The position numbers were made by a program, and so were the translations under genes. A DNA stretch of 32,266 nucleotides, taken from NCBI GenBank assembly GCA_937915765.1, contig CALGHE010000043.1, positions 1 to 32,266 on the forward strand, given 5' to 3'. Source of the DNA: an uncultured Bacteroidales bacterium (GTDB lineage Bacteria; Bacteroidota; Bacteroidia; Bacteroidales; Paludibacteraceae). The notes beneath the pieces were generated by a model that saw only the letters and a list, made by a program, of their open reading frames with translations, searched no databases and was not told the DNA's origin. Below, in pieces: positions 1-5,279 of the stretch (positions are counted from its first letter, which is position 1; every line of letters starts with the position of its first letter).

Positions 1-24
1 AGACTCTTTTCCGAATCCCGTATT

Positions 25-192
25 CTAACATTTACACAAAATTATGGATAGTGCCGCAGAACCGTCCACCATTGATGCCAACGGGAAACCAACCATTAAC
101 ATGGTCATCTGCCCTCCAATATAAAAGAGCAATTTGAGCGGCCACGTCAGTTTTGTGCCCTCTGTCAAATCATATTTGTCTGTAAATTCCAT
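25..192 (-). CDS. Short DUF4401-like membrane ORF, possibly truncated
   Basis: This 55-codon frame starts with ATG at 192, 21 bases after the stop of the DUF2157 gene on the same strand, so the two are probably co-transcribed. It has a polar N-terminus, then WPLKLLFYIGGQMTMLMVGF, which would be the first membrane helix. In Bacteroidota, DUF2157 genes are commonly followed by DUF4401 and GDYXXLXY membrane proteins, and DUF4401 proteins begin with a similar polar stretch plus a Gly-Gly helix. This frame stops at TAG (25-27), far too early for a full DUF4401 protein. Another frame stays open from there to the window edge, so a frameshift or internal deletion is likely. A genuine small membrane protein cannot be excluded. 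The family assignment is inference from position and weak similarity. Confidence 0.4.
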   Translation of the reverse strand: MEFTDKYDLTEGTKLTWPLKLLFYIGGQMTMLMVGFPLASMVDGSAALSIILCKC

Positions 193-213
193 AAACAATC
201 CTTTTGAAAGTTT

Positions 214-1146
214 TTACTCATTATTCTGATTCTCAGTTTGCTCATTTGCAGAAGGAATCGCATCCCACTCCCTCTTTTTGTCTATGAGGTGTTTGCCTAA
301 AAAATAGATGGCGGCCATAAATGGGATTGAGACCCAAATCATCATCTCCCCATCATCTATAATCCGAATCAATAATCGAATCAATAATTCAAATATTATG
401 GTTAAAACACCTATGCAGAAAACCGAATAGAGCATGAGGTTTCTCTTCATGAACGCATAAAAGAGAGTTGCTGCGCTCACTGCTATGCTAACAGAAAAAT
501 CCCAGCCATCGATAAAGTCAAAGCCATCAAAGATAACAATTGAAATCATGATCACGGCAAGGGTGTACGCAACACTGAAAAGCAGTGTCATAAACCATTT
601 GGGGGCGACACTTTTGTGCGGTATTAACTTCGGTGAAAATTCAAAAAAGAGGATGAAAAGAGAGGTGATAACCACAAAGTCTGTGAATCCCAATTTGACA
701 GACGGAATCAATCCGTATGCAAGCATCGTCAAGCCTATAAAGAAAACCCACAACGGATAAAAGTCTGCCACAACCACCCAAACCACAATGCAAATAGCCC
801 AAGCGAGGAAGAGCGTGTAACTGTCTGCACCCGTCTGGTATATTTGTCCGAACAGAGCCAAGAAAGCCCCTACCAGTATGCACATGGAAAAAATGGTTAT
901 GTTGCGCACCCAGTCTCGCATGGGCACTTTCACCACGGCGACAAAGGTGGAGAGCAAAAGAGCCGCCACAATCCCCATCTTTACAAAACGATGAATCGTT
1001 TCCCAGTTGTAGGCAAAGAAAAATATGATTCCGCTCAGTAGGAGACCGGCTCCAAGCGAGAGCGTCAAAACCTCAGAAAACCTCAACCACTTTTGTGCAT
1101 CGACTTTTCCCGCAGGTGTCGTGTTAATAATGTTATTTCCTTCCAT
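214..1146 (-). CDS. DUF2157 multispanning inner-membrane protein
   Basis: A 310-residue protein made almost entirely of hydrophobic helices, roughly nine, after a ~20-residue polar N-terminus. The first helix is followed by FFAYNWE, and a later loop reads GQIYQTGADSYTLFLAW. Both are hallmarks of DUF2157, a membrane family of unknown biochemical function. The C-terminal ~25 residues are polar (KKREWDAIPSANEQTENQNN) and probably cytoplasmic or disordered. The ATG at 1146 is preceded by a good Bacteroidota promoter (1217-1247), giving a leader of about 60 bases. The next frame downstream looks like the start of the usual partner DUF4401, which supports the family call. No substrate or role can be deduced. 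Confidence 0.85.
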   Translation of the reverse strand: MEGNNIINTTPAGKVDAQKWLRFSEVLTLSLGAGLLLSGIIFFFAYNWETIHRFVKMGIVAALLLSTFVAVVKVPMRDWVRNITIFSMCILVGAFLALFGQIYQTGADSYTLFLAWAICIVVWVVVADFYPLWVFFIGLTMLAYGLIPSVKLGFTDFVVITSLFILFFEFSPKLIPHKSVAPKWFMTLLFSVAYTLAVIMISIVIFDGFDFIDGWDFSVSIAVSAATLFYAFMKRNLMLYSVFCIGVLTIIFELLIRLLIRIIDDGEMMIWVSIPFMAAIYFLGKHLIDKKREWDAIPSANEQTENQNNE

Positions 1147-1216
1147 TTTTTTATATGACCAATTAATACTCTGAATTTACGGCAGTCAAAAAGAGATTGC
1201 CTATGAATACATATTG

Positions 1217-1247
1217 CAAATGTAGAATTTAAAATTAAAAAAAACAA
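1217..1247 (-). promoter_or_regulatory. Promoter of the DUF2157 gene
   Basis: On the minus strand, TTG (1245-1247) lies 20 bases before TACATTTG (1217-1224), matching the Bacteroidota consensus TTTG / TAnnTTTG. Transcription would begin near 1210, about 64 bases before the ATG. Confidence 0.65.
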
Positions 1248-1385
1248 TTAAATTAGACAAGAAAATCAAGCTATGGTTACGTGTGTAGAGTCAACTAGCA
1301 AGTGAAAGATTAATAAGTTGTTTAAATTTCATTTCGAGCTTATTTGAGAGATATTTATCAAAATTTATCAAACTATCAGAAAGTT

Positions 1386-1429
1386 AAAAAGAGGGCACAT
1401 CGCAACTTCGTGAGTTTTGACACACCCTC
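1386..1429 (-). terminator. Probable intrinsic terminator of the KAP/UDG-like operon
   Basis: On the minus strand GAGGG (1429-1425) pairs with CCCTC (1395-1391), extended by several G-U pairs and an inner AACT/AGTT pairing, and is followed directly by TTTTTAAC. It lies about 53 bases past the stop of the UDG-like gene. The stem is imperfect. Confidence 0.55.
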
Positions 1430-1481
1430 ATCTATATACATTTCTCCAACGATAACACTTGTTTCGCAAGAAACCTATAAA

Positions 1482-2156
1482 TTAATTTCTAATCCAAAAT
1501 TCTCTTAACAGATTCTCAAACTTTTGTTTTCCATTTCCATTTCGATGATTCCACGAAAAATGAACAGCAGGATGATTGACGAAATCAATATGAACACCCA
1601 TATCGCAATTCTTCAATTCTATATACTTTTTGAATTCATCAAATGCATACTTACTTATGAATATCACAATATCAGGTTTATCCAATTCTATAATTTCACA
1701 CAATGCGATTCCTGCGACATCACGATCCAATTGTGTACAATCCTTTTTGAATGATTTATTGTTTTTGCGAATCGTTGCAGGACGCAAAAAATAGTTATAG
1801 AACATTGCCTCTTCATATACATTGTCACAATGAAAACCATTTGATACTTCATTTATTGACTTACATAAAGTATTAAATGTTCTATAGCCACCTTTCCAAT
1901 TGTTCACATCTTTCCTCTTTTCCTCAGGCACTAAATGTTGTGTGTCATCTCCACTATACCATTCCTGAGGACTCTTAAAAACACTATCGAGTCCGTCCTC
2001 GAAATAATTGCTTTCTCCAACAATCAGCAGTTTTTTGTGAAATTCACTATTCGAATAATTATCTGTACTTGCAGGTATCAAATCCGGGAATCTCACAAAA
2101 ATACCTTCTTTAACAACTCCATTTCTTCCTATATTAGAATATCTATCTGTCGCCAT
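1482..2156 (-). CDS. Uracil-DNA-glycosylase-fold-like protein next to a KAP NTPase
   Basis: A 224-residue soluble protein without signal peptide or membrane helix. Its layout resembles the uracil-DNA glycosylase superfamily. KKLLIVGESN (41-50) fits the strand-loop motif 1. KPDIVIFISKYAFDEFK (160-176) fits the middle strand-helix of the fold. NHPAVHFSWNHR (194-205) fits the late His-Pro motif 2. The usual Asp or Asn of motif 1 is replaced by Ser-Asn, so glycosylase activity is uncertain, and a diverged nucleic-acid- or nucleotide-binding role is equally possible. The ATG lies only 19 bases after the KAP NTPase stop on the same strand, so the two are almost certainly one operon and may act together. 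The DNA is visibly more AT-rich than the metabolic genes further right. The fold call is from motif reading only. Confidence 0.5.
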   Translation of the reverse strand: MATDRYSNIGRNGVVKEGIFVRFPDLIPASTDNYSNSEFHKKLLIVGESNYFEDGLDSVFKSPQEWYSGDDTQHLVPEEKRKDVNNWKGGYRTFNTLCKSINEVSNGFHCDNVYEEAMFYNYFLRPATIRKNNKSFKKDCTQLDRDVAGIALCEIIELDKPDIVIFISKYAFDEFKKYIELKNCDMGVHIDFVNHPAVHFSWNHRNGNGKQKFENLLREFWIRN

Positions 2157-2175
2157 AATTAAATACCATTAGTCA

Positions 2176-4146
2176 TTATACTCCTTCAAACTTAAAAACA
2201 AATTCAAAAAAAATAGCAGCAACCTCTTGCATCGTTTTCATCGTTTCAGCCTCCTTAAATGAATTCGGAGAATTAAAAGTAACATCAAAATTCAATTTAA
2301 ACGACACCTTTCCTTCCTTCTCCTGCTGTTCTGCCCACATGCGATAACAATCATAATTTTCAAGCTTCTTTTGTTTCTTCACAAAATCTTCGAACAAGTC
2401 TTTATACCCACAATCAAATTGAGATATATCTTGGAGCATGTCAGAATTCATATTAGTATCTGTCGAAGATTTTTGTGTTGTAGAAATACGAAACCGATAC
2501 TGAATTTTTGATCCATTATCGATATCACATTGCATTAAATAAAGTGCAGGATATCCTTTTGAATGAGGTATGATCTGACCGCTACATTTTTTACGAGGCA
2601 TTCCAAAATCTGTAATATTTTTGAATTTTGCTCTCACATACTCGCATACATTAAAATGGACATATTTGAAAAGTGATAACTTATCATATTCCAACGGAGC
2701 GGAATCCCTAGCAATAAGACCTGTAACCGAAGTCCTGTTTAGTTGTTCATGAATAAGTTCAAGAATCAAATCATCTTTTGAGGATTCAGAATCATTACTA
2801 TCACCGAGGCTATCATTTACATCTTTACTTCTCAAAATTTCATCACGCAACATATTGAAGAGATTCGAAAGATTAATCGAATTTTTTTGAAGATATTTGT
2901 CTGTCAAACAAAGTCGATAAAGCACTTGTTCCCATTCCTCGTCAAACTCACTAAATTCTTTCAACCGTTCAACAACATCATGGTCTATCCGAGGCACATT
3001 CATCTTTGCGGCTACAGTTTCATCCCAAAGAGTAAAGCCTGGCTCGATACATAACATTTGATATACCACAGGAAATGCCACTTGTAATCCAACAATTGCG
3101 ACATTTAACAACGTTGAAATCGCAGTGTCCGACTCTTCTTCACACTGAACATTTTTGTCATCAACCGAACGACGAGCCTTTCCTATACAACTAATCAAAG
3201 ATAATGTGTTCAAAAATCTTTTCATTGAACGAGGATTAGAGCCAACAGTCCACTTCCCTACATTCTCTATATTCTTGAGTAAAACATCGTTTTTTTCATT
3301 CTGAGAACTAATTACCCCAATTCTTTTCAATTCTCCAATAAAATAATCTCTTGTTTGATACTGAGCGACAGGCATTGAAAATGGAACTTGAATAATCTTA
3401 TCAAAAAAAGATCTAAACTCACGTTCATTATTATTGTTCATATCACCGAATTTCGGTTTAAGCCCCTTGATGACAACATCATAATCAATTGCCAGAACGA
3501 AAATGCAATTCTCTAGCGTAAAAATATTTTTCAAAAGTTCAAGCAATTCTACAGCCAAAGGAGGATCTATACGATCTAAATCATCAACAAAAAAAATGAA
3601 TCCTTTTTTTTCAGGATGCTCACCTAAGCTTTCATTAATTTGAGATTGTAATGCATTACGCAGATCAGCTATTCCGTTTTCAACATTTTCTGTTAGAAAT
3701 TCCTCGATTTTATCACCAGCTCCAGCCAAATAAGAGTTTGCAACAGATTTAACCACGGTTGTTCCTAATCCCCATATTCCTTTTATTAATGACTTTGCAA
3801 CTTCTTTGTTTTTTGTTGAGCAACAAGCCATAACCTCTTTTGTCATCTTCAAAAGAATCTGCTTCAACGCTTCCGACGGATCGCGCATCAACGAGAACTC
3901 CCAAGTGTTTATCCACACTGGAAAATATTCTCCTGTTTTACCATCTGAATCACCACAAAGATTGGCCAGCAGCACATTCATGAGCGAAGTCTTTCCACTT
4001 CCCCATTCCCCTTGCAAAGCGATAGTTATAGGTGTCTCAGACCCTCTCAGAAAAAGTTCCAAACCTTTCTCATAAGCGTACAGCCCAAATTTATCTTCTT
4101 CCGTCGCCTTTCTGGGAATATCTGTGATTGTTGTCCTGTTCGGCAT
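2176..4146 (-). CDS. KAP-family P-loop NTPase
   Basis: A 656-residue protein with the KAP NTPase domain in its N-terminal half. The Walker A motif is GEWGSGKTS (46-54). Walker B is FIFFVDDLDRID (183-194), followed by a helix and FVLAIDYDVVIKGL (216-229), typical of KAP. SNPRSMKRFLNTL further on fits the arginine/sensor-2 segment. The stretch between the Walker motifs (about 120-165) is an insert with a weakly hydrophobic part but no clear membrane helix, whereas some KAP proteins do have inserted helices. The C-terminal 300 residues match no domain I know. KAP NTPases include the F-plasmid phage-exclusion protein PifA, and many occur in mobile or defence regions. Here it heads a two-gene operon with a UDG-like protein. 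Family call is firm; a defence role is inference. Confidence 0.88.
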   Translation of the reverse strand: MPNRTTITDIPRKATEEDKFGLYAYEKGLELFLRGSETPITIALQGEWGSGKTSLMNVLLANLCGDSDGKTGEYFPVWINTWEFSLMRDPSEALKQILLKMTKEVMACCSTKNKEVAKSLIKGIWGLGTTVVKSVANSYLAGAGDKIEEFLTENVENGIADLRNALQSQINESLGEHPEKKGFIFFVDDLDRIDPPLAVELLELLKNIFTLENCIFVLAIDYDVVIKGLKPKFGDMNNNNEREFRSFFDKIIQVPFSMPVAQYQTRDYFIGELKRIGVISSQNEKNDVLLKNIENVGKWTVGSNPRSMKRFLNTLSLISCIGKARRSVDDKNVQCEEESDTAISTLLNVAIVGLQVAFPVVYQMLCIEPGFTLWDETVAAKMNVPRIDHDVVERLKEFSEFDEEWEQVLYRLCLTDKYLQKNSINLSNLFNMLRDEILRSKDVNDSLGDSNDSESSKDDLILELIHEQLNRTSVTGLIARDSAPLEYDKLSLFKYVHFNVCEYVRAKFKNITDFGMPRKKCSGQIIPHSKGYPALYLMQCDIDNGSKIQYRFRISTTQKSSTDTNMNSDMLQDISQFDCGYKDLFEDFVKKQKKLENYDCYRMWAEQQEKEGKVSFKLNFDVTFNSPNSFKEAETMKTMQEVAAIFFEFVFKFEGV

Positions 4147-4169
4147 ACTTTAAGTATAATTTTAATGTG

Positions 4170-4206
4170 TCATGAAAAATATAAAGAGACCGACATTTTG
4201 CCGGCC
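4170..4206 (-). terminator. Intrinsic terminator between the 45-residue ORF and the KAP gene
   Basis: On the minus strand, GGCCGGCA and TGTCGGTC (4206-4188) form an eight-pair stem, two of the pairs G-U, closed by a three-base loop. It is followed by TCTTTATATTTTTC. It begins 11 bases after the small ORF's stop codon. No TAnnTTTG element lies between it and the KAP ATG (4146), so the KAP operon may depend on read-through or on an unusual promoter. Confidence 0.55.
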
Positions 4207-4217
4207 CCTAATTTCTT

Positions 4218-4355
4218 CTACTTTTTAGGAACAAAAGCGTAAGTGTTTCCATTGATACGCTCTGCTTCTCCTCCTAATAATCTGGCTGCTTTATCCAAAT
4301 CAAAAAAGCTTTCATACGTTTGAACATTCCCGTTCGGAAAATTTAGCTGGTACAT
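4218..4355 (-). CDS. 45-residue hypothetical protein in the KAP cassette
   Basis: The frame is open from 4472, but the sensible start is the ATG at 4355. The upstream extension (MWKYQPHNPF...) runs through a strong 11-pair inverted repeat that looks like the end of the preceding gene. From 4355 the peptide starts MYQLNFPNGNVQTYESFFDL and ends NGNTYAFVPKK. It is soluble, with a short beta-like start, an amphipathic helix around DLDKAARLLGG and a final strand. I do not recognise it. It sits between an HTH regulator and the KAP NTPase, on the same strand, and a terminator follows. That could make it a small accessory protein, or an antitoxin-like partner, but nothing in the sequence proves either. 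Confidence 0.45.
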   Translation of the reverse strand: MYQLNFPNGNVQTYESFFDLDKAARLLGGEAERINGNTYAFVPKK

Positions 4356-4451
4356 AATATTTAGATTTAAGTTTCGCCTCCACTTTTTGGCTTTCGGCAT
4401 CTCCATGTCATCTGCGAAATTAATCGCAAATAAAATCAACACAAAAGGATT

Positions 4452-4491
4452 GTGTGGCTGATATTTCCACATGTAGAAACATCAGCCACAC
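4452..4491 (-). terminator. Strong inverted repeat after the HTH gene
   Basis: GTGTGGCTGAT (4452-4462) and ATCAGCCACAC (4481-4491) form a perfect 11-pair stem with an 18-base loop that holds a further TTTC/GAAA pairing. On the minus strand it lies about 65 bases past the HTH stop and is followed by AATCCTTTTGTG, a weak U-tract. A partial terminator is likeliest; a protein-binding or processing site is possible. Confidence 0.45.
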
Positions 4492-4555
4492 CCAAATATG
4501 GTTCTCTGATTAAAAAAATAAATTCAAGCACTCTCCAAGCAGTTATTGTTTTATC

Positions 4556-4771
4556 TCAATTCTTTTCCTTTGCCATTTTTGAAATGTCACTGAAAAAATC
4601 ATGAGAAAGTACGGAATTTATACGCAAAAGCAAATCTGTATCTATGCTGGATCGACTATATATCTTATATATGTTTGTCCTGTCGCAATTCAAAAGTTTT
4701 GCGAATGCAACCACCGTCAATTCTGTATTATTTTCCACATAGTCTTTTATTATCTGTCCTACATGTATCAT
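4556..4771 (-). CDS. Small XRE-like helix-turn-helix regulator
   Basis: A 71-residue protein starting MIHVGQIIKDYVENN. The frame is open further upstream (to 4858), but that extension reads through a U-rich terminator structure and is not protein-like, so the ATG at 4771 is chosen. The body LTVVAFAKLLNCDRTNIYKI forms the first helices and turn of a lambda-repressor-like HTH. It is followed by SIDTDLLLRINSVLSHDFF, the helix pair that closes such domains. This compact type, with the NCDRTNIY recognition helix, is familiar in Bacteroidota. There is no partner or ligand domain. It probably binds DNA as a dimer and may control the KAP cassette downstream or its own leader. A folded leader with a terminator (4811-4915) lies directly upstream, suggesting control of its transcription. 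Confidence 0.75.
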   Translation of the reverse strand: MIHVGQIIKDYVENNTELTVVAFAKLLNCDRTNIYKIYSRSSIDTDLLLRINSVLSHDFFSDISKMAKEKN

Positions 4772-4810
4772 AAGTCCAATGCATAACACTTCGAATCTCC
4801 CAATTCGAAT

Positions 4811-4915
4811 AATAAAAACAAAAAAAGCGTGGGAGTTCTCATTTACTCGTCCACGCAACTGAAGGTCTTCGCATTACCCGATCAAAGTACAGACGAGCAA
4901 CGCAGAAGCCCACGC
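4811..4915 (-). ncRNA. Folded leader or small RNA ending in an intrinsic terminator
   Basis: On the minus strand GCGTGGG (4915-4909) is complementary to CCCACGC (4833-4827). Inside, CTCGTC (4897-4892) pairs with GACGAG (4851-4846), and GAAGACCTTC makes a small hairpin in the centre. The 3' arm is followed by TTTTTTTGTTTTTATT, a strong U-tract. A second GCGTGG (4856-4851) can pair with the same 3' arm, giving two mutually exclusive folds. With the promoter at 5129-5160, the predicted transcript is about 310 bases. It could be an independent small RNA or an attenuator for the HTH gene whose ATG lies 40 bases beyond. The base pairing is read directly from the sequence; the function is inference. 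Confidence 0.5.
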
Positions 4916-4987
4916 ATAAGTATATAAACCCATGTGCCATGATTCATACCAAAGCACAATGAGAGTAAATACACCCACCGTAGACAT
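4874..4987 (-). CDS. Possible 37-codon leader peptide ORF
   Basis: An ATG at 4987 opens a 37-codon frame ending in TAA at 4874-4876. The peptide is hydrophobic: MSTVGVFTLIVLWYESWHMG, then a second half rich in Ala, Leu and aromatic residues that ends in CTLIG. It lies about 135 bases after the predicted transcription start. Its last codons cover the 5' arms of both long stems of the overlapping folded RNA, so translation would alter that structure, as expected of an attenuation leader. It is also short enough to be chance. Confidence 0.3.
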   Translation of the reverse strand: MSTVGVFTLIVLWYESWHMGLYTYAWASALLVCTLIG

Positions 4988-5128
4988 CTATCATTGCTTT
5001 TATCTTTGACTTAGATCGAAAAGTTGCGAAGTTTTCAGTTGCCAAAAGACAAAGCGCAAATAAACGCCTTTCAAAATATGTCACAGATATTTCCTTCCAC
5101 CATAAGGTCTATGCAAGAAATATCATTA

Positions 5129-5160
5129 CAAATATACCTTTTTACTTCTTAAAAAACAAA
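5129..5160 (-). promoter_or_regulatory. Promoter for the folded leader and HTH gene
   Basis: On the minus strand TTTG (5160-5157) lies exactly 20 bases before TATATTTG (5136-5129), an excellent Bacteroidota promoter match. Transcription would start near 5122, roughly 350 bases before the HTH ATG, leaving room for the folded leader. Confidence 0.7.
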
Positions 5161-5236
5161 ATGAATTTGAGGTTCCTTACAAATTTATTTTTTTCTCCAA
5201 TGATTGGATAGAGTAAAAAGCAAGTGCAATATTAAA

Positions 5237-5273
5237 CAAAAAAAATTGGGAAGACAGGGAACTCTCGTTCCAA
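5237..5273 (-). terminator. Terminator of the 855-residue secreted protein gene
   Basis: On the minus strand GGAAC, a GAGA loop and GTTCC (5271-5258) form a hairpin just past the stop codon. It may be extended by GGG/CCC across an internal loop, and is followed by AATTTTTTTTG (about 5248-5237). Confidence 0.6.
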
Positions 5274-5279
5274 GAACCC

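Larger units (their letters stand above)
1147..1481. other. Intergenic region between the DUF2157 gene and the KAP cassette
   Basis: This 335-base AT-rich stretch contains the DUF2157 promoter (1217-1247) and the probable terminator of the KAP/UDG-like operon (1386-1429). No convincing ORF or RNA gene is seen in the remainder. Confidence 0.6.
4772..5279. other. Long gene-poor stretch upstream of the HTH gene
   Basis: About 500 bases without a long gene. It holds, on the minus strand, the terminator of the 855-residue secreted protein gene (5237-5273), a strong promoter (5129-5160), a possible 37-codon ORF (4874-4987) and the folded terminator element (4811-4915). The part from 4990 to 5120 shows nothing further that I can support. 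Confidence 0.6.

Noticed and set aside
4356..4472. N-terminal extension of the 45-residue ORF (MWKYQPHNPF...)
   Set aside because: It starts inside an 11-pair inverted repeat and adds unrelated low-quality sequence.
4772..4858. N-terminal extension of the HTH frame (MRGRVNENSHAF...)
   Set aside because: It runs through the 3' arm and U-tract of the folded terminator element and is not protein-like; the ATG at 4771 gives a compact HTH protein.
5001..5008. TATCTTTG on the plus strand upstream of nothing
   Set aside because: It matches the -7 element but has no upstream TTTG at the right spacing and no plus-strand gene for 3 kb.
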